NCBI GenBank assembly: GCA_964573115.1
Contig: CAZNIP010000089.1
Coordinates: forward strand, 1-11,815
DNA length: 11,815 nucleotides
Origin: CAYOID01 sp964573115
GTDB lineage: Bacteria > Desulfobacterota > Desulfovibrionia > Desulfovibrionales > Desulfothermaceae
Direction of reading: 5' to 3'
Shown here: positions 1-7,095 of the stretch, piece after piece
Layout: every line of letters begins with the position of its first letter
How positions within the stretch are numbered: position 1 is the first letter of the stretch
Made by a program: the position numbers and the translations under genes
The notes under the pieces: generated by a model
Seen by the model: the letters and a program-made list of their open reading frames with translations, nothing else
Database searches by the model: none
What the model was told of the DNA's origin: nothing

Positions 1-6
1 TCTGTC

Positions 7-3000
7 TCACGCCGCAATCAGGGCGCTTTGAATCTGGGCGTAGAACTGTTCGTTGTTGAAGCCCATCAGGGTGATGGCCTCGGACGGGCAGGCTGCAGCG
101 CACCCGCCGCACCCCTTGCACAGGGCCTGGTTGACCTCGGCCTTCCGGCTCTGCTCGTCAAAGGTGATGGCCCCGAAGGGACAGACCTCGAGGCATCCCC
201 TGCACCCGGAACAGGCTTCCGGGGACACGCTGGCCACCACTCCCCCGACTTCGATGGTCTTTCTGGACAGGAAGGTCACGGCCCTGGAGGCCGCAGCCTG
301 GGCCTGGGCCACACTCTCCTCCAGAGGCTTGGGGTAGTGGGCCATGCCGCAGACAAAGACCCCGTCATTGGAGAAATCCACAGGGCGGAGCTTTTGATGG
401 GCCTCCTGAAACCACCCGTCCCCATCCATGGGGACCTTGAACAGCCGGGCCAGGTGCTCGTCACGGTTCGACTCGATGGCCGAGGCCAGACAGAGCAGAT
501 CGGCCCGGACCGAGACCTGTCGGTCCAGAATTGGGTCGCGGAAGGTGACCTGGACGGCTTCGCCGTCGGCTGTGACCTCGGGCTTGGCCTCGGGCTCGTA
601 GGTCGCAAAGCGAATGCCCGCCTGCCTGGCCTGGCGGAAGAGCTCTTCCCTGTGCCCATACGTCCGCATGTCCCTGTAGAGGATGGTCACCCCGAGATCC
701 GGACGCCTGGCCTTGCAGGCCAGAGCGCTCTGGATGGAGTGGGTGCAGCAGACCTTTGAGCAGTAGGGGCGGTTGTCGTCCCTTGAGCCCACGCACTGGA
801 TGAAGACGATGTCCGTGGCCTCATCCAGACGGGGGTCCTGGTCTTTGAGCAGCCGGTCCATCTCCAGGGACGTCAGGACGTTCTGGTGTCGGCCGTAGAG
901 GTATTCCTGCGGTCTGGACTCCCTGGCCCCTGTGGCCAGGACAGCCACGCCATGGTCCACGTTCTGCTCTCGACCCTGGCTGGCGATGGTTGTGGCGAAG
1001 TTGCCCACAAACCCCCGCACCCCCGTGATGGACGCCTCCAGATGCACGCTGATCCGCTCTTCATCCGTGACCTTGCCGATCATGGTCTCAACAGCGGCGG
1101 CCACATCGTCTCCCTTGCTGGTCTGCAGCAGATGCCGGGCCTGGCCTCCCAGCTGCGGCCCTTTTTCCACCAGGTGGACCCCAAAACCCTGGTGGGCCAG
1201 GGACAGGGCCGCACTCATCCCGGCCACGCCCCCGCCGACCACGAGCGCAGCCTGATTCATGGGCAGCTCGCTGTGGTGCAGGGGGGACAGGAGTCTGGTC
1301 TTGGCCACGGCCATCCGCACGAGATCCCTGGCCTTGACCGTGGCTGCATCCGGATCGCCGGCATGGACCCAGGAGTCGTGATTCCGGATGTTGGCCATCT
1401 CCAGCAGCGAGCCATTCAACCCGGCATTGACCAGGGTCTCCTGAAAGAGTCCCTCATGAGTCCTTGGGGAGCAGGCCGCGACCACCACCCGGTTCAGGTT
1501 CTGCTCCCGAATGACCTGGGTCATCTTGTCCTGGGTGTCCTGGGAGCAGGTGAAGAGATTCTCCTCGACATAGACCACACCTGGCAGCGTTCTGGCGTAC
1601 TCAGCCACCTCAGGGACCCGGACCACGCCCCCGATGTTCACCCCGCAGTGGCAGACAAAGACACCGATCCGGGGAGCCTGCCGGCTGACATCCTTCTCTT
1701 CAGGGGGCTGAACATGAACCACCTGGCTGTGGCGGGCCTCGGCCAGGTGCTGGGTTGCCGCGTCGGCAGCCGCACTGGCCTCCATGACCGAGAGGGGGAT
1801 GTCCTTGGGGCCGGCAAAGGCCCCGCAGGCATAAATGCCAGGAACAGAGGTGTTCACCGGCTCAAAGGCTGAGGCCTGGGTGAAGCCGGAGCTGTCCAGC
1901 TCAACGCCAAGCCTGGCCGCCATCTCCGCGGCATCCCGGCTCACCTCCAGCCCGGTGGACAGGACCACGAGCTGGAAGTCCTCTTCAGCCAGCTGACCCT
2001 GTCCATCCACATAGCGCAGCAGGAGGTCGTCGGACCCGGTCACCGGTTCGACAGAATGGGGCCTGGACCTGATGAAGCGCACCCCCTTGTCCCTGGCCTG
2101 CTGCAGGAAGCGGTCAAAGTCCTTGCCCTGGCTGCGCAGATCCATGTAGAAGATGGTGCACTCCAGCGGCTCCCGGGCATGCTCCTTGGCAATGATGGCC
2201 TGCTTCAGGGCATACATGCAGCAGACCGAGGAGCAGTAGCCGTTCCCGCTGCGGTTGATGTCCCTGGAGCCGACGCACTGCAGCCAGGCGATCTTCCGCG
2301 GCTGGACCTCCTGCTTGAGGTTTGACGGCCGGGCCAGGTGTCCGAAGGTCGGGCCGGTGGCCGACAGGAGACGCTCGAACTGCAGGGAGGTCACCACGTC
2401 AGGGTACTGGCCGTACCCCCAGGTGTCGCTCTGACCCGGGTCGTAGGACTCGAAACCCGGCGCCAGGATGATCGAGCCCACCTCCAGGGTCACAGTCCTT
2501 TCCCGGTCCTCGAAGTTGATGGCCCCGCTGGGGCAGACTTTTTCACAGGCCCGGCATTTGCCTTTCTTGAAATAGATGCAGGCCTCTGGGTCAATGGCAT
2601 ACTTCAGAGGCACCGCCTGGGAGTAGGGGACGGAGATGGCTTTCTGGGTGGACAGCCCCTGGTTGTATGTGTCGCTGACCTTCTTGGGGCACTTCTCGGC
2701 ACACAGCCCGCAGCCGATGCACTTGTCCATATCCACGTACCGGGGGTGCTGCAGAACCGATACCGCAAAGTTGCCCTGCTCTCCTGAAAGGCCTGAAACC
2801 TCGCACAGGGTGTGCAGCTCGATGTTTTCATGCCGGCCGACCTCGACCAGTTTCGGGGACAGGATTCACATCGAGCAGTCGTTGGTGGGGAATGTCTTGT
2901 CCAGCTGGGCCATCACTCCCCCGACCGCAGGGGAACGTTCCACCAGATGGACGAAGAAGCCCGAATTGGCCAGGTCCAGGGCGGCCTGAATCCCGGCGAT

Positions 3001-3048
3001 TCCCCCCCCGACAACCATCACCGCCCCTTGGGCTGTTGCATGTGCCAT
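7..3048 (-). CDS. hdrA: HdrA-type iron-sulfur flavoprotein, tandem form, probable selenoprotein
   Basis: Heterodisulfide reductase subunit A-like protein of 1013 residues, a cytoplasmic FAD/Fe-S electron-transfer subunit that in Hdr complexes takes part in flavin-based electron bifurcation. Visible order: FAD-binding GGGIAG (14-19); FPTNDCSM followed by TGA at codon 61, the conserved HdrA Cys/Sec position; ferredoxin cysteines 110/113/116/120 and 157/165/168/172; a CVGSRD...CSSVCC block; the canonical HdrA N-terminal block (VFVCHCGVNIGG) in mid-protein; a second GGGVAG FAD domain near 605; another CVGSRD...CSKVCC block; two C-terminal 4Fe-4S motifs (946-956 and 977-987). Canonical HdrA is about 650 residues, so this is a two-FAD-domain version. 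The start at 3048 has AAGGAG six nt upstream. It follows the response regulator by 10 nt, so the two are probably co-transcribed. Automated calling would probably split it at the TGA into a 60-residue piece and a 909-residue piece beginning at 2736. Partner subunits (MvhD, HdrB/C or FlxABCD type) would lie left of the window. Confidence 0.9.
2837..2862 (-). promoter_or_regulatory. Candidate bacterial SECIS stem-loop
   Basis: Just downstream of the UGA the mRNA can pair CUGUCCCCGA with UCGAGGUCGG around loop AACUGG. By eye this gives eight base pairs, including one G-U, plus a U-U and a C-A mismatch. The loop lies 14-19 nt after the UGA, roughly where bacterial SECIS loops lie. An alternative register pairs CCGA with UCGG and puts GGUC inside a 12-nt loop, which is closer to the E. 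coli fdhF type. The fold was made by eye; no energy was computed. Confidence 0.45.
2866..2868 (-). other. In-frame UGA read as selenocysteine (codon 61 of hdrA)
   Basis: The minus-strand frame reads T-N-D-C-S-M-TGA-I-L-S-P-K-L-V-E-V, with no other stop between 3048 and 7. HdrA proteins carry D-C-S-x-C-I-L-x-P-K-M-V-E-V here, so the TGA sits exactly on the conserved cysteine. Sec-containing HdrA is known in methanococci and some deltaproteobacteria. A nonsense mutation is less likely: the frame resumes at the next codon with family-conserved residues and stays intact for 952 more codons. Confidence 0.85.
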
Positions 3049-3054
3049 GGCCAA

Positions 3055-3060
3055 CTCCTT
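3055..3060 (-). promoter_or_regulatory. Ribosome binding site of hdrA
   Basis: AAGGAG on the minus strand, six nt before the ATG at 3048, overlapping the TAA stop of the upstream response regulator. It favours 3048 over the in-frame ATG at 3078, which would lie inside the preceding gene. Confidence 0.8.
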
Positions 3061-3751
3061 ACCAGACTTCCTGTTCAAGACGTTTGTAGATGAACCGCAG
3101 CTGTTTCTGGGTCAGTTCGCCCACATGCTCATTGATCCAGCGCAAGTCCCCGGAGATGATGGCTGCCTTGGCTTCGCTGGACAGGGAGTACCCTTCAAGA
3201 GCCGAGGAACCGCCCTCCATGAGCTCTTTCCAGAATCCGAGGTCGCTGGCGGTCCGGTCAAGGACCTTGATGACCTCCCTTTTCTGGATCAACCGTCCTT
3301 CCTTGGTCCGTTCAAAGAACCTCTCGAACGAGACCTCCTCCTTCTGATGGATGGCCTTGTTCACAGCATCCATGAACTCGTCCTCGGTGAACGGCTTGCG
3401 GAGATACTCCCTGACCCCGAGCTTGCCGGAGTCGATGGCGCTGGTCATGGAGGGATACCCGGTGATGATGATCACATCCAGGTCCGGCTTGAGACTCTTC
3501 ATCTCCCGGACCACCTCCATGCCATCGATGTCGGGCAGCCGCAGGTCGCTGACCACGAGGTCGACGCCGTCATCCTGAAACAGGGACAGGGCCTTCCTGC
3601 CGTCCAGGGCCACGTCCACATCATAGCCGGCGTCATCCAGAATGAGCTTCAGCCCGTTGGCCACATTGACTTCGTCTTCCACCAGGAGGACATGGTTCCG
3701 ATGAGCCTGGCGGGGGCCACCTCCAACGCGTTCCTGTTCGATCGTGTACAT
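3059..3751 (-). CDS. Response regulator with non-DNA-binding helical C-terminal domain
   Basis: 230-residue protein. The N-terminal receiver domain (about 19-130) has E25/D26 in the acidic pocket, phospho-acceptor D69 (VVSDLRLPDIDG), T97 (IIITG) and K119 (LRKPF), so it should be phosphorylatable. A predicted helical linker (about 131-170) is followed by a C-terminal domain ending in LSSEAKAAIISGDLRWINEH and a final KRLEQEVW. I see no helix-turn-helix, winged helix, GGDEF, EAL or HD motif. The end loosely recalls the small helical LigA-type domain, but that is only a resemblance. It is first in the operon, 10 nt before hdrA, so it probably acts on or with the Hdr complex, not on DNA (inference). 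Start: ATG at 3751 with AGGAGGT 7 nt upstream. The in-frame GTG at 3760 overlaps that Shine-Dalgarno sequence and is less likely. The divergent kinase at 4392 is a candidate phosphodonor. Confidence 0.88.
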   Translation of the reverse strand: MYTIEQERVGGGPRQAHRNHVLLVEDEVNVANGLKLILDDAGYDVDVALDGRKALSLFQDDGVDLVVSDLRLPDIDGMEVVREMKSLKPDLDVIIITGYPSMTSAIDSGKLGVREYLRKPFTEDEFMDAVNKAIHQKEEVSFERFFERTKEGRLIQKREVIKVLDRTASDLGFWKELMEGGSSALEGYSLSSEAKAAIISGDLRWINEHVGELTQKQLRFIYKRLEQEVW

Positions 3752-3758
3752 ATCTCTC

Positions 3759-3765
3759 ACCTCCT
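3759..3765 (-). promoter_or_regulatory. Ribosome binding site of the response regulator
   Basis: AGGAGGT on the minus strand, seven nt before the ATG at 3751. It decides the start, because the upstream GTG candidate at 3760 lies within it. Confidence 0.75.
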
Positions 3766-3833
3766 CGGAGTGCTGTTCGCCTGCTGATCCTGAAAGGGGA
3801 CCTCGAGCGGCATCGTGTGTTCACTCACCCTGC

Positions 3834-3849
3834 AGCAAGATGCGGGCCA
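3834..3849 (-). promoter_or_regulatory. Sigma-54 (-24/-12) promoter of the regulator-hdrA operon
   Basis: The minus strand reads TGGCCCGCATCTTGCT. This matches the sigma-54 consensus TGGCACG-N4-TTGCW at all but one position, with the required GG-N10-GC spacing (GG at 3848-3847, GC at 3836-3835). Transcription would start near 3823, giving a leader of about 70 nt before the ATG at 3751. An NtrC-family activator gene lies across the divergent region, as expected for such a promoter. Confidence 0.8.
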
Positions 3850-3889
3850 GGCGGAGGCCACATGTCCCCGTCAGACATCTTCAGGAAAA

Positions 3890-3902
3890 AATCAATTTTT
3901 TA
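3890..3902 (+). promoter_or_regulatory. Candidate IHF binding site
   Basis: AATCAATTTTTTA matches the IHF consensus WATCAANNNNTTR at every defined position and lies in an A/T tract (3886-3927) within otherwise GC-rich DNA. It falls between the hdrA-side sigma-54 promoter (3834-3849) and the nearest enhancer-like repeat (3962-3989), the usual place for an IHF bend. A/T tracts can match by chance, so this rests on position as well as sequence. Confidence 0.55.
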
Positions 3903-3961
3903 AAAGAGATGAGAAAAAAACCCAGTCCGAAGCCATCCCTTCGCCTCCCGCAGGTGCAGGA

Positions 3962-3989
3962 AGAAGCGTCTTTTTGAATTGACGCTTCT
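3962..3989. promoter_or_regulatory. Inverted repeat, candidate activator (enhancer) site
   Basis: Perfect 9-bp arms AGAAGCGTC and GACGCTTCT around a 10-nt spacer, about 115-140 bp upstream of the hdrA-side -24 element. The dyad form and distance suit an upstream activating site for an NtrC-family protein with a Fis-type helix-turn-helix. Its GACGC core recurs in the repeats at 4045-4074. Confidence 0.6.
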
Positions 3990-4041
3990 GTTCGCCCTCA
4001 AGGGCAGGGCCGACGAACCATGACTTTTTGATCCATGTATG

Positions 4042-4074
4042 TTTTGATTGACGCATCAAAGATGTGATTGACGC
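4042..4074. repeat. TGATTGACGC direct repeats and a TTTGAT/ATCAAA dyad, candidate activator sites
   Basis: TGATTGACGC occurs at 4045-4054 and 4065-4074, exactly 20 bp apart (about two helical turns). The first copy also sits in a small dyad, TTTGAT-tgacgc-ATCAAA (4043-4060). A third, slightly altered copy, TGAATTGACGC, overlaps the right arm of the inverted repeat at 3962-3989. Together they form a cluster between the two divergent sigma-54 promoters, likely bound by one regulator. Confidence 0.5.
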
Positions 4075-4251
4075 CCCGAAGCCCAAACGGGCCCAATGTC
4101 GTTCATCTCACGTGCTGACTGACCCTGCCGGCACCTCAGCACAAGGACTGCCTGTCCAGCTCACGGATCTGGCTCAGGGCCCAGCGCTCGGGGGCCACCG
4201 GCGCTCAGGGCGCCTGCAGAGCCCTCCCCTGAGAACCCTATGGGACCCGTC

Positions 4252-4281
4252 GTCCCGCACAGGTCTTTTGAACTGCGGGAC
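4252..4281. repeat. Inverted repeat next to the kinase promoter
   Basis: Arms GTCCCGCA (4252-4259) and TGCGGGAC (4274-4281) are separated by 14 nt and end 17 bp before the -24/-12 promoter at 4299. It could be an operator or a chance palindrome in GC-rich DNA. It does not share the GACGC motif of the other repeats. Confidence 0.3.
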
Positions 4282-4298
4282 CGGGCCGGGCTGACCCG

Positions 4299-4314
4299 AG
4301 GCACGTTTTTTGCT
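4299..4314 (+). promoter_or_regulatory. Sigma-54 (-24/-12) promoter of the kinase-NtrC operon
   Basis: AGGCACGTTTTTTGCT matches TGGCACG-N4-TTGCW except at the first base, with exact GG-N10-GC spacing (GG 4300-4301, GC 4312-4313). Transcription would start near 4325, leaving a leader of about 66 nt before the ATG at 4392. A sigma-54 activator gene controlled from a sigma-54 promoter suggests positive autoregulation or control by another enhancer-binding protein. Confidence 0.75.
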
Positions 4315-4334
4315 GTTTTTTCTTCTGAAGCAGG

Positions 4335-4359
4335 TCAGCGCAGCCAGAGGCTGCGCTGA
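4335..4359 (+). repeat. Perfect 11-bp hairpin in the kinase mRNA leader
   Basis: TCAGCGCAGCC and GGCTGCGCTGA flank a 3-nt loop, AGA. It begins about 10 nt after the predicted transcription start and ends 32 nt before the ATG at 4392. No U-run follows, so it is not an intrinsic terminator. It could stabilise the 5' end of the mRNA or be a protein-binding dyad. Confidence 0.5.
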
Positions 4360-4391
4360 GAGCCAACCCCAACCATCAAGGCAGGTGCATC

Positions 4392-5666
4392 ATGGGCACT
4401 TCATTTGATGTCCACAACTGCTACCAGATCTTCAAAGACATCAGTCTCATCGTCCACTCCAGCGTGCACATGGACGAAGTCCTGGAGCTGGTGGTCTGGA
4501 AGACGACAGAGGCCTTCGAGGCCAAAGGGGCCCTGATCCGGATTCACAATCCGGTCACGGATCAGTTTGAGATCGGGGCGGTCTACGGCATGGGAGAGCG
4601 CTATCTGACCAAGGGGCCGGTGACCACAAACAGGATCATCGATGGGGAGATCAGGAAGAAGAAACCGGTCATCATCGAGGACATCTGGAATGAGCCCCGG
4701 GTCGAGTACCCGGAATACGCCAGTGATGAAGGGGTGTGTCTGATTGTGGATACACCCCTGTTCGTGGGCGATGAGATCATCGCCATTCTCAGGCTCTACT
4801 TTGTTGAAAAGCGATCCTTCACTTCGGAAGAGCTGGACTTCCTCGTGGCCGTGGCCACCCAGTGTGCCTGTGCCATCAACAAGGTCCGCTTGATCGAGAG
4901 TCAGCAGGAGCAGTACGAACAACTGGCTCTGCAGACCGAAAAGCTGTCCGCCCTGGGACGCATGGCCGCCGGCATAGCCCACGAGATCAACAACCCCCTG
5001 GCCGGCATCCTGCTCTATTCCACGCACATGAAGAAAAAACTCGATCCTGACAGCCCCCTCAGGGAGAACCTGCAGGTCATCATCAGCGAAACCACCCGCT
5101 GCAAGAGCACGATCCAGGAGCTCCTCGACTTTTCCAGAGAGAGGGAGCCCCTGAGGAGCCTCTGCAACATCAACGACATCGTCAAGCGGGCCCTGTCCAT
5201 TCTGGAAAACGAGTTCCACCTCAAGCACATCAGGCTGGATGTCAATCTCTCCAGCGAAGTCCAGGACATCTTTCTGGACGCCAACCAGATCGAGCAGGTC
5301 CTGGTCAACCTCATGCTGAACTCGATTCAGGCCATGAACTCCAAGGAAGGGATGATCAGAGTCCAGACCAGGATGGACAACGATCAAAAATTGGTGCAGG
5401 TAGAAATCGAAGACAATGGTTGCGGCATCCCTGCAGAACAGATGTCCAAAATTTTCGAACCTTTCTACACCACGAAACCCAAAGGCAGCGGTCTGGGTTT
5501 GTCGGTCAGCTTCGGCATCATCCAAAACCATCACGGAAAGATCGATGTTTCGAGCCAGGCTGGACTGGGGACGCGATTCAGCATTTCGCTCCCGGTCATC
5601 TTCGAACCCGAGACGTCAACGCTCGACAGGCAGCTTGATGGAATCGAACAGAATCCTGGTCATTGA
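4392..5666 (+). CDS. GAF-domain sensor histidine kinase, soluble
   Basis: 424-residue cytoplasmic kinase with no signal peptide or membrane segment. A GAF-type sensory domain fills about residues 15-170. A short coiled linker (about 170-187) leads to the dimerisation/phospho-acceptor domain with H197 in AGIAHEINNPLAG. The HATPase domain has its N-box (N310 in NLMLNSIQAM), G1 (D341, DNGCGIP), F-box (FEPFYTTKPKG) and G2 (GSGLGL, 365-370), so it looks fully active. The downstream response-regulator gene overlaps its end by 29 nt, making the pair a translationally linked two-component system of the NtrB/NtrC kind. The start at 4392 has only a modest GGCAGG upstream, but no better start exists. 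The GAF ligand cannot be read from the sequence. Cysteines at 10 and in the QCACA segment near 159 are present, but no metal site is evident. A sigma-54 promoter lies at 4299. Confidence 0.92.
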   Translation: MGTSFDVHNCYQIFKDISLIVHSSVHMDEVLELVVWKTTEAFEAKGALIRIHNPVTDQFEIGAVYGMGERYLTKGPVTTNRIIDGEIRKKKPVIIEDIWNEPRVEYPEYASDEGVCLIVDTPLFVGDEIIAILRLYFVEKRSFTSEELDFLVAVATQCACAINKVRLIESQQEQYEQLALQTEKLSALGRMAAGIAHEINNPLAGILLYSTHMKKKLDPDSPLRENLQVIISETTRCKSTIQELLDFSREREPLRSLCNINDIVKRALSILENEFHLKHIRLDVNLSSEVQDIFLDANQIEQVLVNLMLNSIQAMNSKEGMIRVQTRMDNDQKLVQVEIEDNGCGIPAEQMSKIFEPFYTTKPKGSGLGLSVSFGIIQNHHGKIDVSSQAGLGTRFSISLPVIFEPETSTLDRQLDGIEQNPGH

Positions 5667-7080
5667 CGATGAACCGGCTATTGGCAAAGGGTGCCGCCTG
5701 GTCCTCTCGGACAAGGGGTATGAGGTCGAATCCTGTCTCAACGGATCCGGGGGGCTGGAGGCCCTGCGCACGGGCGGCTACGACCTGGCCCTGCTGGACA
5801 TGAAGCTTCCGGACATGAACGGCCTGGATCTCCTGCGAACCGTCCGTCATGAGCTGCCTTCGGTCTCGGTCATCGTCATCACCGGCTACTCCACGGTCCA
5901 GAACGCGGTCAAGGCCATGAAGCTCGGGGCCTACGACTATCTGAGCAAGCCCTTTTCCGACGACGAGCTGCTCATTGCCGTGGAGCGGGCCATGGAACGA
6001 AAGCGGATGGCCGACGAGAACAGGGCGCTCAAGGAACAGCTCCTGGATCGATTCAGCTTCACCAACATTGTCGGCGAAAACAAGATCATCCTGGAGCTCT
6101 TCGAGAAGATCGAGAAGGTCGCCCCCACGGACACCACCGTGCTCCTGACCGGGGAGAGCGGCACCGGAAAGGAGCTCTTTGCCGGGGCCATCCACGCCAG
6201 GAGCCAGCGTGCCGCCAGGCAGCTGGTGGCCCTGGACTGCTCCACCCTGACCCCTTCCCTCTTGGAGAGCGAGCTCTTCGGCCATGTCAAAGGCGCTTTC
6301 ACCGGGGCTGTGAGGGACAAGCCCGGTGTTTTCCAGGTGGCCAACACCGGGACCCTGTTTCTGGATGAGGTCTCCAACCTCAGTCTGGAGATCCAGGGCA
6401 AGCTGCTTCGGGTCCTGGAATCCCACGAGTACAAACCCGTGGGGGCCAGTACAATCAAAAAGACCAACACCCGGATCATCGCCGCCACCAACAGGAACAT
6501 TCAGGACCTGCTGGAGGAGGGCACCTTCAGGGAGGACCTCTACTACAGGCTCAATGTCTTCCCCCTGGTCATCCCCCCTCTCCGGGAACGCCGGGACGAC
6601 ATCCCCAGGCTGGCCTACCACTTTCTGCGCCACTACTGCCGGAAAACCGGCAAGTCCATTCAGGGCTTTTCAGACGAAGCCATAGAGACCCTGGTCAACT
6701 ACGACTGGCCCGGAAACGTCCGCCAGCTCAAGAATGTGGTCGAACGGCTGGTCATCCTCTCGGACGAAGGCGTGCTGGGGCTCTTGAACCTCATGGACGA
6801 GCTGCGCTCCCGGCGAAGCGCCGAGTCCAACCATATCCCCGAGACCCAGGAAGACCTCCTGGCCAGAAAAAAGGACATCCTGGCCGAGCACTTCCTGCCC
6901 CTGCAGAAAGCCTTTCTGATCAAGGCCCTCAAGGAATCCGACGGCAACATCGCCAAGGCGGCCAAGAACGTGGGCCTCAAGCGCCCCAACTTCTACTCCC
7001 TGCTCAAGACCCACAACATCTCCCCGGACAGCTTTCGAAGCCAGACCGGCTCCAGCCAGTCTGGTGCCTCTCACACCTGA
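5638..7080 (+). CDS. NtrC-family sigma-54-dependent response regulator
   Basis: 480 residues with the three classical NtrC domains. The receiver (about 4-120) has D10/D11, phospho-acceptor D54, T82 and K104. The AAA+ activator domain (about 140-375) has Walker A GESGTGKE (172-179), the sigma-54-contacting GAFTGA loop (219-224), Walker B LFLDEV (D243/E244) and a REDLYYRLNVFPL segment. A Fis-type helix-turn-helix ends the protein (about 435-462, DGNIAKAAKNVGLKRPNFYS). With GAFTGA intact it should activate sigma-54 RNA polymerase. Its obvious targets are the two -24/-12 promoters in the divergent region and the GACGC repeats between them (inference). The start at 5638 lies inside the kinase gene; the frame stays open upstream to 5416, but that part reads only as the kinase shadow. 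The Shine-Dalgarno sequence is weak (ACAGG), in keeping with translational coupling. Confidence 0.93.
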   Translation: MESNRILVIDDEPAIGKGCRLVLSDKGYEVESCLNGSGGLEALRTGGYDLALLDMKLPDMNGLDLLRTVRHELPSVSVIVITGYSTVQNAVKAMKLGAYDYLSKPFSDDELLIAVERAMERKRMADENRALKEQLLDRFSFTNIVGENKIILELFEKIEKVAPTDTTVLLTGESGTGKELFAGAIHARSQRAARQLVALDCSTLTPSLLESELFGHVKGAFTGAVRDKPGVFQVANTGTLFLDEVSNLSLEIQGKLLRVLESHEYKPVGASTIKKTNTRIIAATNRNIQDLLEEGTFREDLYYRLNVFPLVIPPLRERRDDIPRLAYHFLRHYCRKTGKSIQGFSDEAIETLVNYDWPGNVRQLKNVVERLVILSDEGVLGLLNLMDELRSRRSAESNHIPETQEDLLARKKDILAEHFLPLQKAFLIKALKESDGNIAKAAKNVGLKRPNFYSLLKTHNISPDSFRSQTGSSQSGASHT

Positions 7081-7095
7081 CTCATTGCCAACGTG

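Larger units (their letters stand above)
3752..4391. other. Divergent intergenic control region (640 bp)
   Basis: There is no convincing gene here. The short open frames at 3892-4086 (minus) and 4064-4294 (plus) lack ribosome binding sites and resemble no family I know. From left to right it holds the hdrA-side leader and sigma-54 promoter, the IHF-like A/T tract, the GACGC repeat cluster (3962-4074), a GC-rich stretch (about 4080-4250) where I see nothing definite, an inverted repeat, the kinase-side sigma-54 promoter and the leader hairpin. Confidence 0.7.

Noticed and set aside
886..1872. Long plus-strand open frame (328 codons) inside hdrA
   Set aside because: It is a GC-rich antisense shadow of hdrA; the translation resembles no family and there is no ribosome site.
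7..2736. hdrA starting at ATG 2736 as a separate 909-residue protein
   Set aside because: It begins in the middle of an HdrA domain, lacks a ribosome site, and the preceding sequence continues in frame through the TGA with conserved HdrA residues.
3886..3902. AAAAAAT-CA-ATTTTTT as a terminator hairpin
   Set aside because: The 2-nt loop and all-A/T stem make a weak hairpin. No gene ends nearby, and the IHF consensus explains it better.
3892..4086. Small minus-strand open frame in the divergent region
   Set aside because: It covers the IHF-like site and the repeats, has no ribosome site and resembles nothing known.
4064..4294. Small plus-strand open frame (76 codons) in the divergent region
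   Set aside because: It has no ribosome site and is proline/arginine-rich as expected of non-coding GC-rich DNA; it ends just before the sigma-54 promoter.
4335..4359. Leader hairpin as an intrinsic terminator or attenuator
   Set aside because: No T-run follows on either strand, and no competing stem or leader peptide was seen.
4401..5534. Minus-strand open frame of 377 codons opposite the kinase
   Set aside because: It is antisense to a clear histidine kinase with all motifs; its composition is typical of a shadow frame.
5416..5637. Upstream extension of the NtrC-type gene
   Set aside because: These 74 codons lie out of frame inside the kinase ATPase domain; receiver domains start right at MESNRILVIDDE.
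5596..6633. Minus-strand open frame of 345 codons opposite the NtrC-type gene
   Set aside because: It is a shadow of a well-supported sigma-54 activator.
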